Source: JADLDB01 sp040755835
Lineage (GTDB): Bacteria > Myxococcota > Myxococcia > Myxococcales > Myxococcaceae
Direction of reading: 5' to 3'
Length of the DNA: 64,000 bases
Assembly (NCBI GenBank): GCA_040755835.1
Contig: JBFMAB010000020.1
Span: 1 to 64,000 of the forward strand
Under the pieces are notes generated by a model. The model was not told the DNA's origin and searched no databases. It saw only the letters and a list, made by a program, of their open reading frames with translations. Below are positions 9,291 through 17,796 of this stretch, piece after piece; positions within the stretch are counted from its first letter, which is position 1, and the number at the start of each line of letters is the position of its first letter. Made by a program: the position numbers and the translations under genes.

Positions 9291-9692
9291 TCAGCCGTCG
9301 AGCACCGCGGTGGCCTCGATCTCCACCAGCGCCTGGTCCTCGACGAGCGCGACCACCTGCACCAGCGCCATCGCCGGGTAGTGCGTGCCGATGTGCCTCT
9401 TCCAGGCGGCGCCGCATTCTTTCAGCGACGCGAGGTAGGCCTTCTTGTCCGTGACGTATACGGTGAGGCGCGCGAGCTGCTCGGGCCGGCCGCCAGCGGC
9501 TTTCAGCACCTCGACGACGTTGGACAGGGCCTGATCGAATTGCGCCGGGAAGCCGACGGGGAACCTCGGCGTGTCGGAGCGCGGGTCCCACCCGACCATG
9601 CCGCCGATGAAGAGCATCTTCCCCGCGGCGACGATGCCGTTGGAGTAGCCGCGCGGCCGCGCCCAGCCCTCGGGTTGAATCACCGTGCTCAT
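9291..9692 (-). CDS. RidA-family (YjgF/YER057c/UK114) protein
   Basis: A 133-residue RidA-like protein, close to the usual 125-135. It contains the features of the family: an N-terminal YSNGIVAAGKMLFIGGMVG strand pair, the QFDQALSNVVEVLKAAG helix and the C-terminal ALVEIEATAVLDG strand. RidA members hydrolyse reactive enamines or imines to ketones and ammonia; the Arg of the classic active site (usually in a C-terminal CIAA/RVE context) is not obvious here, so the activity may differ. It overlaps the SDR gene by 4 bp (ATGA). An imine-handling protein beside CoA-ester genes fits a pathway that releases ammonia, for example from an amino-substituted ring. Confidence 0.85.
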   Translation of the reverse strand: MSTVIQPEGWARPRGYSNGIVAAGKMLFIGGMVGWDPRSDTPRFPVGFPAQFDQALSNVVEVLKAAGGRPEQLARLTVYVTDKKAYLASLKECGAAWKRHIGTHYPAMALVQVVALVEDQALVEIEATAVLDG

Positions 9693-10444
9693 ACCGTCTC
9701 GCCTCCGTCGATGACGTACGCCGCGCCGGTGATGGCGCCGGCGGCGGGCGACGTGCAGAGAAAGTGGACGATCTCGGCCACCTCCCCGGGCTTCACGGCG
9801 CGGCCCAGGGGGTTCCGCTTCTCCAGCTCGGCGCGCGCGTCCTGCTTCGAGCGGCCGGTGGCCTTCGAGATGTTGTCGACGCTGGCCTGGAACATGTCGG
9901 TGTCCGTCCACCCGGGGCAGACCGCGTTGACGGTGACGCCGCGCGGCGCGAGCTCGACGGCCAGCGCGCGGGTGAGGCCGAGCAGCGCGTGCTTCGACGT
10001 GCAGTACGCCGAGGTGTATTTGAAGCCCTTGTGCGCGGCGGTGCTGGCGATGTTCACCACGCGGCCGGCGCCGGACTTCACCATCGCGGGGATGAGCTCG
10101 CGGCAGAGGAGGAAGGGCGCGGTGACGTTGACGGCCTGGATGCGGAGGAAGTCCTCGGTGGTGGTGCGCGCGAGCGGCGCGGCGAGCGCGATGCCGGCGT
10201 TGTTGACGAGCGCGGTGAGGTGACCCGCGTCGGTGGTGAGGCGCTGCGCGGCGGCGAGGACGGAGTCGGTCGAGGCCGCGTCGAAGGCGACGGTGTGCAG
10301 GTCGCCCAGCTTCTTCAGCGGCGCCACCGACGCCTCGTCGCGCACCAGCGCCCAGACGCGCCAGCCGTCGTTGAGGAAGCGCTCGGCGACCGATTTTCCG
10401 ATGCCGCGGCTCGCGCCGGTGATGGCGATCTGTCGGGTAGTCAT
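9689..10444 (-). CDS. Short-chain dehydrogenase/reductase
   Basis: A 251-residue classical SDR. The cofactor loop TGASRGIG is at residues 9-16, NNAG at about 90, a catalytic Ser in VNIASTAAHKG and the YCTSK motif at about residues 154-158. This is a complete Ser-Tyr-Lys set, so it should be an active NAD(P)H oxidoreductase, most likely a 3-hydroxyacyl-CoA or 3-oxoacyl reductase/dehydrogenase. It is the first gene of the operon with RidA, crotonase and acyl-CoA dehydrogenase. The 5' side faces a region of decayed genes; no clear promoter was recognised. Confidence 0.9.
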   Translation of the reverse strand: MTTRQIAITGASRGIGKSVAERFLNDGWRVWALVRDEASVAPLKKLGDLHTVAFDAASTDSVLAAAQRLTTDAGHLTALVNNAGIALAAPLARTTTEDFLRIQAVNVTAPFLLCRELIPAMVKSGAGRVVNIASTAAHKGFKYTSAYCTSKHALLGLTRALAVELAPRGVTVNAVCPGWTDTDMFQASVDNISKATGRSKQDARAELEKRNPLGRAVKPGEVAEIVHFLCTSPAAGAITGAAYVIDGGETV

Positions 10445-10519
10445 GGGCCGCGTCTAGCACGTCGCCCCCCGCGCGGGCCGCCGCCGTGCGATGGTCCGCC
10501 GCTCTCGAGGGAGACCGCC

Positions 10520-11040
10520 ATGGCAAGCCGATGTTCGGGGAGGACGAGGCGCTCACCTGCATCCAGCCGGTGACGCTGTTGGGCGCGGACGGCGAGTCGT
10601 TGTGCCTCGCGTTCACGACGTCGAAGTCCTTCGTGGGCACGGGCGTGTACCTGAAGGACGAGGGCGACGTGCTCGAGGCGACGTCGCAGAAGGACCTGTA
10701 CCACCCGATGCCGGCGCCGGAGGAGCTGAAGGCCTTCCGGGCGCAGGGCTGGTGCCGGACCCGCCGCCCGCGTACTCGGTGCCGGTCGTCGAGGACCTGT
10801 TCGGGTGCTCGCTGTGGATCGTCATCGCCGGGGTGATCGCGTTCGAGCGGCTGAAGTCGGCGCGCGCGAAGAAGCGGAAGGCGCGCGATGCGGCGATCCC
10901 GGTGAGCTTCTGGCCGCCGAAGGTCGAGACCGACGGCGACCGGTTCATCGCGCAGACCGTCGCGCCGCCGCTGCGGACCGCCGTGCTCGTGGGCGGGCGC
11001 GGCAGGCCCTGGGGCGCGCCGCTCCCGCACCCACTCGCCG
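10520..11040 (+). pseudogene. Frameshifted gene for an unrecognised protein with one TM segment
   Basis: A good ribosome site (GAGGGAG) precedes ATG 10520, but that frame fails at once; inserting one base in GCAAGC would give MAKPMFGEDEA. From 10531 the frame reads MFGEDEALTCIQPVTLLG to KDLYHPMPAPEELKAFRAQG. At about 10748 reading shifts by one base, in a G run, into LVPDPPPAYSVPVVEDLFG, then a hydrophobic segment (SLWIVIAGVIAFERL) and a basic stretch. All parts have the G/C-ending codons of neighbouring genes. No native stop follows, so the 3' end seems lost where it meets a convergent truncated lipoprotein gene. Family unknown. Either a true pseudogene or a gene with one-base sequencing errors plus a deletion. 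Confidence 0.6.
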
Positions 11041-11309
11041 CGGCGATGACTCACCACGGGCAGCGGTACGCCATTGAACGCGGCGCTCGCCTCGTCGGCC
11101 AGCACCGGGAAGCCGTAGCGGGACGCGAAGTCCACGGTGGCGCGGCCCCGGCCGTCCTCGAGGGAGACGGAGAGCCCGGTGACGTGGGCCGGAGCCTCTG
11201 CCGGGGCCGGGCCGATGACGGGGCCAGGGGCGTTCCGCTGCGCCGGCGGGAACGAGCGGTCGCAGGCGGCGAGGAGCAGGAGCGGAATCGAGAGGGCGAG
11301 GGTTCGCAT
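11040..11309 (-). pseudogene. 5' fragment of a lipoprotein gene
   Basis: From ATG 11309 the minus strand encodes MRTLALSIPLLLLAACDRS, a clear lipoprotein signal with Cys16, followed by SVSLEDGRGRATVDFAS and AAFNGVPLPVVSH. After about 85 residues the protein-like sequence stops and only Arg/Ala/Gly-rich shadow coding continues, at the same place where the convergent plus-strand fragment loses its end. The two 3' ends appear to have been deleted together. Function unknown; the mature part does not match a family I recognise. Confidence 0.5.
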
Positions 11310-11416
11310 GCCCGGTGCCGCAGTCGCCATGCCCAGCTCGCCGCCGGCAGAGCAGCGGCGTGGCGACCGGCGGTGTGCAGTGCGTGGCTCGCGACGCAGA
11401 CCGGGTGTGCAGCGGC

Positions 11417-12745
11417 TCACGGTCGCCCGAGGCCGAGGCGCTTCATCATCGTGCGAACGGTGCCGCCAGGATCCTTCGCGCGGCCGCGGCCCACGTCGCC
11501 GAGCAGCCGCGCCGCCTTCGCCGCGTTGCCCTGCGCGCGCCGGAGCGCCGCGCTGAGCGCCACCCGCTCGAGCGCTTCGATCTCGTCCTTCAAGTTGAAG
11601 TCGCCGGCGGCGATGCGCTGCTCGATCGTCGCCGGGGCGATCAGTCCCGCGTCGTGCTCCGGCCGGGCCCAGAGCCGCCGCGGGAGATCGGACACGAGCA
11701 GCGCACTGCCCGCGCGCCGAGTCACCAGCGCGCCGAAGACGACGTTGCGCAGCTCGCGGATGTTGCCGGGCCACGGGTACGCCTTCAGCACCTCGAGCGC
11801 CTCGGGCGTCACCTCGCGGACGCGGTGCCGCTTCGCCGCGCCGGGATCCTCCGCGTAGTACCGCTCGATCAGCTGCAGCACGAGCGGCTCGAGGTCGTCG
11901 AGGCGCTCGCGCAGCGGCGGCAACACGAGCTGCACCGTGGCGAGGCGCTCGTAGAGGTCGTCGCCGAACGTGCCCGCGGCGATCAGCTTGCGCAGGTCGC
12001 GGTTGGTCGCCGCCACCACGCGGAAATCCACCTGTTGCCACGCGTTCTCGCCGAGCCGCGAGATGACGCGGTCCTCCAGCACGCGCAGGAGCTTCGTCTG
12101 CAGCGCGTGCGGCGTGTCGTCGATCTCGTCGAGGAAGACGGTGCCGCCCTCGGCCGCCGCGAGCTGGCCCGGGTAGTCGCGCGCCGCGCCGGAGAATGCG
12201 CCCTTCACGTAGCCGAACAGCTCGCCCTCCATGAGCTCGTTGGGGATCGCCGCGCAGTTGATGGGCACGAAGGTGCGGCCCTTCCGCGCCGACCACTGGT
12301 GAATGAGCCGCGCTGCGAGCTCCTTGCCGGTGCCCGTCTCGCCCGTGAGCAGCACCGGCATCGAGGTCTGCGCCGCGAGGTGGATCTTCCGGAGCAGCTC
12401 CTTCGCCGCGGCGCTCTGCGCGACGAAACCGGCCGGCGGCGTCAGCTCGGGCTCGGGCACCAGCGCCTCGGCGAGCCGTGCCACCAGCCGCGTCTCCCAG
12501 CCCTTCCGCGTGCTGGACACCACGTCGAGCGCGCCACGGTCCGCCGCCGCCTGCGCCATCGCCACGGTGACGGGCGCGCTCGTCACCCACACCCACGGCG
12601 TCCCGCGCGGCGCGTCCGGTACCTCGACACCGCCCGTCCGCACCACCGCGACGTCACCCAGGCGATCCACCTCCCACCCGTTCGCCTTCAGCGTCTGCTG
12701 CAAGAGCCCGCGCGGGGCGTCGCCTCTCCAGGCCACGGTTGGCAT
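11417..12745 (-). CDS. Sigma-54-dependent transcriptional activator
   Basis: A 442-residue bacterial enhancer-binding protein. The N-terminal 105 residues form a degenerate, receiver-sized domain without a recognisable phospho-Asp pocket. The AAA+ domain follows: Walker A GETGTGKE (135-142), the sigma-54 contact loop as GAFSGA (182-187, usual form GAFTGA), Walker B GGTVFLDEI and the arginine-finger region. The C-terminal 50 residues contain a Fis-type helix-turn-helix (AALRRAQGNAAKAARLLG). It would drive open-complex formation at sigma-54 promoters; the targets are unknown. Divergent from the PH-like/SPFH gene pair across a 133-bp gap, which may be a regulatory target. No sensor kinase is adjacent. 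Confidence 0.88.
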   Translation of the reverse strand: MPTVAWRGDAPRGLLQQTLKANGWEVDRLGDVAVVRTGGVEVPDAPRGTPWVWVTSAPVTVAMAQAAADRGALDVVSSTRKGWETRLVARLAEALVPEPELTPPAGFVAQSAAAKELLRKIHLAAQTSMPVLLTGETGTGKELAARLIHQWSARKGRTFVPINCAAIPNELMEGELFGYVKGAFSGAARDYPGQLAAAEGGTVFLDEIDDTPHALQTKLLRVLEDRVISRLGENAWQQVDFRVVAATNRDLRKLIAAGTFGDDLYERLATVQLVLPPLRERLDDLEPLVLQLIERYYAEDPGAAKRHRVREVTPEALEVLKAYPWPGNIRELRNVVFGALVTRRAGSALLVSDLPRRLWARPEHDAGLIAPATIEQRIAAGDFNLKDEIEALERVALSAALRRAQGNAAKAARLLGDVGRGRAKDPGGTVRTMMKRLGLGRP

Positions 12746-12878
12746 GAACGCGATTTGAACACTGACAAAGCAAGATTGAAATGCCGACTGTGTTTGAGCG
12801 GGTGCCTGTTTTCAGGGATCTGCACCGTGGTCCGCCGCGTGCATCGGGGCCCTTGAGCTCTGTCCGCCGGAGGTGGCC
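12746..12878. promoter_or_regulatory. Divergent intergenic region, relatively AT-rich
   Basis: This 133-bp gap separates the sigma-54 activator from the PH-like/SPFH genes. It includes a stretch at about 12768-12810 that is clearly lower in G+C than its surroundings, which suggests promoter DNA for one or both directions. No consensus -24/-12 or -35/-10 pair could be assigned by eye. The plus-strand gene has a strong GGAGG ribosome site at 12869-12873. Confidence 0.35.
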
Positions 12879-13265
12879 ATGAAGTTCCAGATCGATCGCA
12901 CACCGACGTGGCGCTGGCTTTTGGCCCTCCTCGGCGCGACGGAGGCTCGCTCCTTCGTGGACGTGCGGGAGCGCGAGGTGGAGGTGCGCTTCGGCTTCTT
13001 CCACCAGACGATCCCGCTCGCGGAGATCCGCGGGGCCGAGGTCGCGATGCGCAGGGTGCCCTGGTACGCGTACAGCATCGGCTGGCGCACCAACTTCGCG
13101 GGGGCCGTCGGCCTCATCGGGGCGGCGCGGAACGTGGTGAAGCTGTCGCTCGGGCGGTCGCGGCGCGTCTTCCTCGGGCTGCCGGTCGAGTGCCGCGAGC
13201 TCTACGTCTCCATGGAGAACCCCGACGCCTTCGTCGCGGCGCTCCAAAGCCGGCTGCGCGCCTGA
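12879..13265 (+). CDS. Hypothetical protein, possible PH-like fold
   Basis: A 128-residue protein of unknown function. It has no signal peptide or clear membrane helix and alternates short hydrophobic strands (RSFVDVREREVEVRFGFF, QTIPLAEIRGAEV) with a C-terminal helix (NPDAFVAALQSRL). This is the layout of bacterial PH-like domains, but that is only a fold guess. The ATG at 12879 is preceded by GGAGGT with normal spacing; a GTG six bases earlier is also in frame. It lies 62 bp upstream of the SPFH gene in the same direction, so a joint role at the membrane is possible. Confidence 0.7.
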   Translation: MKFQIDRTPTWRWLLALLGATEARSFVDVREREVEVRFGFFHQTIPLAEIRGAEVAMRRVPWYAYSIGWRTNFAGAVGLIGAARNVVKLSLGRSRRVFLGLPVECRELYVSMENPDAFVAALQSRLRA

Positions 13266-13327
13266 CGCGCGCGTCGCCGGCGCACCGCTGCACGACTGTC
13301 GTCACGAAGGAAAAGGGGAGGTCCGCC

Positions 13328-15217
13328 ATGGTGTCGTTCTTCACGCAGCACTGGGTGCTCACGTCGTTGGTCGTCCTCGGCGGGGCAGGGCTGTTCCTGC
13401 TCCTCGCCGGGACGTGGATCATCCGCGAGGACGAAGCGGGGCTCGTCATCAAGAAGTTCGGCAAGCCCCTGCCGGCAGGGCGGCTCATCGCCCGCGACGG
13501 AGAGGCCGGCTACCAGGCCGACCTGCTCCCGCCCGGCTGGCACTTCGGCCTGTGGACCTGGAAGTACCGCGTGGAGAAGGTGCCGGTCCTCACCGTGCGC
13601 CCGGGCGAGATCGCCCTGGTGGTGGCGGCCGACGGCGAGCCGATCCCGGCGGAGCGGATCCTCGGGCACGAGGTGGAGTGCGACGACTTCCAGGACGCGC
13701 GCGCGTTTCTCGAGAACGGGGGTGAGAAGGGAAGGCAGCTGGCGTTCCTGACGGCGGGCACGTACCGGATCAACCCGGCGCTGTTCCAGGTGGTCACCAC
13801 GGACAACGCGGTGCAGTTCGGCATGCGCCCGAGCGAGCTTGAGGTCGCCACGGTCTCGCCCGACCGGGTGGGCATCGTGACGACGCTCGACGGCCGAGCG
13901 ATCCCCCAGGGTGACCTGGCGGGCTCGCCGGTCGAGGGCCACGACACCTTCCAGCGCGGGCAGGCGTTCATCGACGCGGGTGGGTACCGCGGGCTGCAGG
14001 AGCAGGTGATCCTGTCCGGCTCGTGGAACCTGAACCCCTGGTTCGTCCAGGTGGAGCAGGTGCCCATGACCGAGATCCCCATCGGCTACGTCGGCGTGGT
14101 CGTGAGCTACGTCGGCAAGGAGCACGTGGATCTCTCGGGCGACGAGTTCATGCACGGTGACCTCGTCGAACGCGGCCGCAAGGGCGTGTGGATCGAGCCC
14201 CTGCTGCCGGGCAAGCACCCGATCAACCCGCGGGTGATGAAGGTCGAGCTGGTGCCGACCACCAACATCGTCCTCAACTGGGCGAGCCGGGTGGAGCAGC
14301 ACAAGTACGACGAGAAGCTCGCCCCGATCACGGTGCGCTCGAAGGACGGCTTCTCCTTCACCATCGACGTGTCGCAGATCATCCACATCGGCATGAAGCA
14401 GGCGCCGCGGGTCATCTCGCGGGTCGGCAGCATGCAGAACCTGGTGGACCACGTGCTGCAGCCCACGGTCGCGAACTACTTCCGCAACTCGGCGCAGCAG
14501 GTGACGGTGCTCGAGTTCCTCTCGGCCCGCACCACCCGCCAGGTCGAGGCTTACGAGGCCATCAAGGGCGCGCTGGGCGCCTACGACGTGGAGTGCCTCG
14601 ACACGCTGATCGGCGACATCATGCCGCCGGCAGAGCTGATGAAGACTCAGACCGACCGGAAGATCGCCGAGGAGCTGCAGCGCACGTACGACGTGCAGCG
14701 CGAGGCGCAGGTCAAGCGCCAGCAGCTCGAGCGGGAGACGTCGATCGCGAACATGCAGGGCGAGGTGGTGCGCAGCGAGCAGATGGTGCGCATCAGCGAG
14801 AAGAACGCTCTGGCCATGGCCGAGACGGCGAAGGGTGACGCCGCGCGGGTGCGGCTGGCGGCCGAGGCGGAAGCCGAGGCGCTCAGGCATCGCGCGGAGG
14901 CGGAGGCGGCGGCGACGCGCTTGCACGGCGAGGCCGAAGCCGAGGCCACGCGGGCGGTCGGCGCGGCGAAGGCCGCGGCCTACCGGGAAGGCGTGGAGTC
15001 GATGGGCGGTGACGCGTTCACGGCGGTGCAGCTCGCCAGCATCCTCGGCGAGCACCAGGTCAAGCTGGTACCGGAGATCGCCGTCTCCGGTGGAGAGGGT
15101 GGTGGTGGTGGCGCGTTGGCCACTGCCCTGGTCGCCAGGATGCTCAAGAGCGGTTCCGCCAACGGGACACGGGTGAGCACCCAGAAGGTGGCACCGGTGT
15201 CGCCGCGGGAGGCGTAA
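13328..15217 (+). CDS. Large SPFH/flotillin-like membrane protein
   Basis: A 629-residue SPFH-domain protein. One N-terminal membrane helix (about 10-30) anchors it. Residues 34-311 hold four similar beta-rich units, each running from a 'valine-rich strand + G' start to a PG..P(I/F)NP turn (for example LTAGTYRINP, LSGSWNLNPW, LLPGKHPINP). The SPFH core follows (about 312-450, with TVRSKDGFSFTIDVSQII). Residues of about 460-570 are an Ala/Glu-rich coiled coil, and the tail is Gly-rich. Flotillin-like proteins assemble into cages that organise membrane microdomains and proteases. The repeats before the core make this longer than typical flotillins. A strong terminator follows at 15239. Confidence 0.82.
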   Translation: MVSFFTQHWVLTSLVVLGGAGLFLLLAGTWIIREDEAGLVIKKFGKPLPAGRLIARDGEAGYQADLLPPGWHFGLWTWKYRVEKVPVLTVRPGEIALVVAADGEPIPAERILGHEVECDDFQDARAFLENGGEKGRQLAFLTAGTYRINPALFQVVTTDNAVQFGMRPSELEVATVSPDRVGIVTTLDGRAIPQGDLAGSPVEGHDTFQRGQAFIDAGGYRGLQEQVILSGSWNLNPWFVQVEQVPMTEIPIGYVGVVVSYVGKEHVDLSGDEFMHGDLVERGRKGVWIEPLLPGKHPINPRVMKVELVPTTNIVLNWASRVEQHKYDEKLAPITVRSKDGFSFTIDVSQIIHIGMKQAPRVISRVGSMQNLVDHVLQPTVANYFRNSAQQVTVLEFLSARTTRQVEAYEAIKGALGAYDVECLDTLIGDIMPPAELMKTQTDRKIAEELQRTYDVQREAQVKRQQLERETSIANMQGEVVRSEQMVRISEKNALAMAETAKGDAARVRLAAEAEAEALRHRAEAEAAATRLHGEAEAEATRAVGAAKAAAYREGVESMGGDAFTAVQLASILGEHQVKLVPEIAVSGGEGGGGGALATALVARMLKSGSANGTRVSTQKVAPVSPREA

Positions 15218-15238
15218 CGCCCGAGGCCGGTCCGGCGG

Positions 15239-15274
15239 GCGCTCCGGGAGATGGGGCCCGGAGCGCTTTTTTTT
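15239..15274 (+). terminator. Rho-independent terminator
   Basis: A perfect 10-bp stem GCGCTCCGGG/CCCGGAGCGC with an 8-base loop (15249-15256) is followed at once by eight T residues (15267-15274). It lies 22 bp after the SPFH stop codon and should end the PH-like/SPFH transcript. It is the only strong intrinsic terminator I could find in the window. Confidence 0.92.
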
Positions 15275-15331
15275 CGCCGTGGATCGCCTCCGCCCGGCTC
15301 GGCACCCAAGACGGGCAAGGGAGGCAGGTTC

Positions 15332-16429
15332 ATGACTCGTCGCGTCGCGCTGGTGTCGGCCGTGGTTCTTGCAGTCGGGTGTGGCACGGGACCGGGCCCG
15401 TCGTCCCGGCAGCGCACCGGCGCCGCGCGCGCGGCCATCACGGTGGCGCCGAACACGGTCTCCTGCACGTCGCCCGCGGCCACCACGTTCCGCTCGGCGC
15501 TCTGCGTCTGCGAAGACCTCGACCTCGTCGGCCACGGCGTGTGGGTCACCTCATCCGACGCGCGCGAGGCGTCGACGGGCGTCAACGGCGTCACGCACGT
15601 CGTCGGCGACACGACGTTCGAAGGCGGGCTCGTCGCCTGGGGCGGCGTCACCGGCGCGGGCACGTTGGAGGTGGGCGGCGATCTCGTCACCTCCGCCGAC
15701 GTCACCAACGTGGGCACCACGCGGGTGGAGGGCGACCTTTGGGCCGGCGGCGACGTGGAGACGGTGGGCGAGCTGGCGGTGGGCGGCCTCGCGCGAGTTC
15801 GCGGGCGCCTCCACCACGTCGGCGCGGAGCCGCACCTGGTCTTCGGTTCGTACACCGCGCCGGCCGCCCCGCCGTGCGGCTGCGAGCGGTCGACGGTCCT
15901 CGACGTGGCAGCGCTGGTGGCGGCGGCGCGCACGGACAACGACAACGCGCGCCTCGGCGGCCTCGAGAACGTCGGCGAGCTGACGCTGACGCTCGACGGC
16001 GGCCGCTTCTACCTGCCCGGCCTGAACAGCGTCGGTAGCCTCCACCTGAAGGTGACGAAGCCGTCGGCGCTCTTCATCGACGGAGACTTCCGCACGGTGG
16101 GTGACGACTCACTGGCCGTGGCCGATGGCGCGAGCCTCGACCTCTACGTCAACGGCAGCCTCGAGAACGTCGGCCGCTGGTCGGTGAGCGACGACACGCT
16201 GGCCGGCGTGGTGCGGCTGTTCGTGGGCGGCGCGGATGGCATGGTGCAGTCGGTGGGCACGCACGACTTCGTCGGTGCGCTGTACGCGCCGACCGCGCCG
16301 GTCGAGTTGGTGGGAGACGCGTCGTTCCGCGGCGCGCTCTTCGTGAAGAGCCTGTCGGGCGTGGGCGAGCTGACGGTGGACTACGCTGCGCCCGCGATGC
16401 CCGAGGCGTCAGCCTGCCCGGCGCCCTGA
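15332..16429 (+). CDS. Lipoprotein with beta-solenoid-like repeats
   Basis: A 365-residue lipoprotein. The signal MTRRVALVSAVVLAVGC ends in the acylated Cys17. From about residue 95 the sequence is a run of short Gly/Val strands such as TLEVGGDLVTSADVTNVG, TRVEGDLWAGGDVETVG and ELTLTLDGGRFYLPG, which is the pattern of a parallel beta-solenoid, as in polymer-forming or adhesive surface proteins. Paired cysteines near the N-terminus (CVCEDL) and at CGCE could form disulfides. It starts 57 bp after the terminator and has GGGAGG upstream of ATG 15332, so it is a separate transcript. Likely exposed on the outer membrane; function unknown. Confidence 0.7.
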   Translation: MTRRVALVSAVVLAVGCGTGPGPSSRQRTGAARAAITVAPNTVSCTSPAATTFRSALCVCEDLDLVGHGVWVTSSDAREASTGVNGVTHVVGDTTFEGGLVAWGGVTGAGTLEVGGDLVTSADVTNVGTTRVEGDLWAGGDVETVGELAVGGLARVRGRLHHVGAEPHLVFGSYTAPAAPPCGCERSTVLDVAALVAAARTDNDNARLGGLENVGELTLTLDGGRFYLPGLNSVGSLHLKVTKPSALFIDGDFRTVGDDSLAVADGASLDLYVNGSLENVGRWSVSDDTLAGVVRLFVGGADGMVQSVGTHDFVGALYAPTAPVELVGDASFRGALFVKSLSGVGELTVDYAAPAMPEASACPAP

Positions 16430-16661
16430 CGGCCCGCGCCCACCCGTGCATCTTCAGCAGCGGCTCGAGAATCCCGGTGCACCTCGAGCCCGGCCGCCCG
16501 GTGCACCGCGTTTGAAGAAGCGCCGCGCCGCCCGCAGCGGAGGAAGCCCTCCGGGGGCAGGACGTCGGTGAAGAAGGGCATGGCGTGCACAGCGCGCCGT
16601 GCGGTCGACGGCTCCATGGAGCCTGATCGCGGGTCGCGGGCTGTGGCAGGCTGGGCGTCTG

Positions 16662-17792
16662 ATGCGCCGGTTGACCCTCGCGATCTCGCTTGGCCTGTGC
16701 GCCCTCGCGGCGTGCGGCCCGCTGTCTCCTCCGAAGAATGACGCGGGCACTGGCGGCGGCAGCAGTGGCGGCGGCGCGATGGGCGGTGGCGGCGGCGCCA
16801 CCGGCGGCGGTACCGGGGGCGGTGGGGGGACGGGCGGCGGCACCGGCGGCGGCGCGCCCGGGCCGAGGCAGTTCGCCTCGGTCATCCTCAACACCGTCAC
16901 GACGCCCGCGGGCCCCGTGAAGGGCTTCGCGGAGACGCTGGGCGCCGTGTGGGCCGTCACGCAGCGCGGACAGGTGTTCCGCAACACCGGCTTGGGCTTC
17001 GACGAACAGACGCAGCTCACGTGGCAGGGCTCGCCCTTGTACGTGCAGGCGTTCAACGCGACGCCCGACGGCGTCTTTTTCGTCCTGACCAACGTCCGCC
17101 TCTTCGTGTGCGCGGCGGACTGCCAGCAGTCCGTGAATTGGACGCCGTACGGCATCACCGCGGCCGACGAGGTGCTGGAGACCGTGTGCGGCAACGCGTC
17201 GAACGACGTGTTGGCCGTGGGCTCGCGCGGTGGCGCGAACGTGGGCGTCGCCTACCGCTTCAACGGCTCCGCGCTCACCAAGGTGAGCAACGATCTCGGC
17301 ATGGACTCGCCGCGCGGCTGCTGGCGGAACGCGTCGGGGCAGCTCGTCTTCGGGGGCGTCGACGCGATGCTGACGTACACCGGCGCGGGCTTCACGCCGC
17401 AGCCGCTCTCGCTGGCGGACGCGGGCATCACACAGCAGCGCTGGCGCACCGGCGCGGTGATCGGCGGCGACGAGGTGCTGGCCGGCCCGTCGAAGCGGAT
17501 CGCCCGCCGGCTGGGCGGCAGCGGTCTCGAGCTGCTGCTCAACCCCAACGCCTCGGGTGAGCTGCGCGCGCTCGTCGCGCCGTCGGCGACCGAGGCGTGG
17601 GCCTTCGGCGGCGGTCCCACGGCGAACGGCTCCAACGCCTACGCGTGGGACGGCCAGCGCTGGACCGAGGTGGTGCCGCGCCTGGCAGGCCTCTCCCTGG
17701 CGCACGCGGCGCTGGTGACGGACGGCGGCGTGGTGTGGGTCGGCGGCGAGGACGACACCGGAGGACCGGTGGTGCTGGCGGGGACGCGGTGA
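16662..17792 (+). CDS. Lipoprotein with Gly-rich linker and propeller-like domain
   Basis: A 376-residue lipoprotein. The start ATG 16662 gives the signal MRRLTLAISLGLCALAACG with acylated Cys18. A long linker of GGG/GGT units (about residues 27-68) tethers a globular domain of about 300 residues. That domain repeats a pattern of a Trp/Phe-ended strand, e.g. VWAVTQRGQVFRN, DVLAVGSRGGANVG and EAWAFGGGPTANG, like the WD/kelch-type propellers of many myxobacterial surface proteins. The Gly-rich tether is a hallmark of myxobacterial lipoproteins. The upstream gap of 232 bp shows nothing certain. Function unknown, probably surface display. Confidence 0.7.
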   Translation: MRRLTLAISLGLCALAACGPLSPPKNDAGTGGGSSGGGAMGGGGGATGGGTGGGGGTGGGTGGGAPGPRQFASVILNTVTTPAGPVKGFAETLGAVWAVTQRGQVFRNTGLGFDEQTQLTWQGSPLYVQAFNATPDGVFFVLTNVRLFVCAADCQQSVNWTPYGITAADEVLETVCGNASNDVLAVGSRGGANVGVAYRFNGSALTKVSNDLGMDSPRGCWRNASGQLVFGGVDAMLTYTGAGFTPQPLSLADAGITQQRWRTGAVIGGDEVLAGPSKRIARRLGGSGLELLLNPNASGELRALVAPSATEAWAFGGGPTANGSNAYAWDGQRWTEVVPRLAGLSLAHAALVTDGGVVWVGGEDDTGGPVVLAGTR

Positions 17793-17796
17793 GCGG

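Noticed and set aside
16381..16617. Minus-strand frame with MPFFTDVLPPEGFLRCGRRG in the gap before the Gly-rich lipoprotein
   Set aside because: The first 20 codons look coding, but bias is lost at once and no homologue is recognised. Possibly another remnant, but too weak to annotate.
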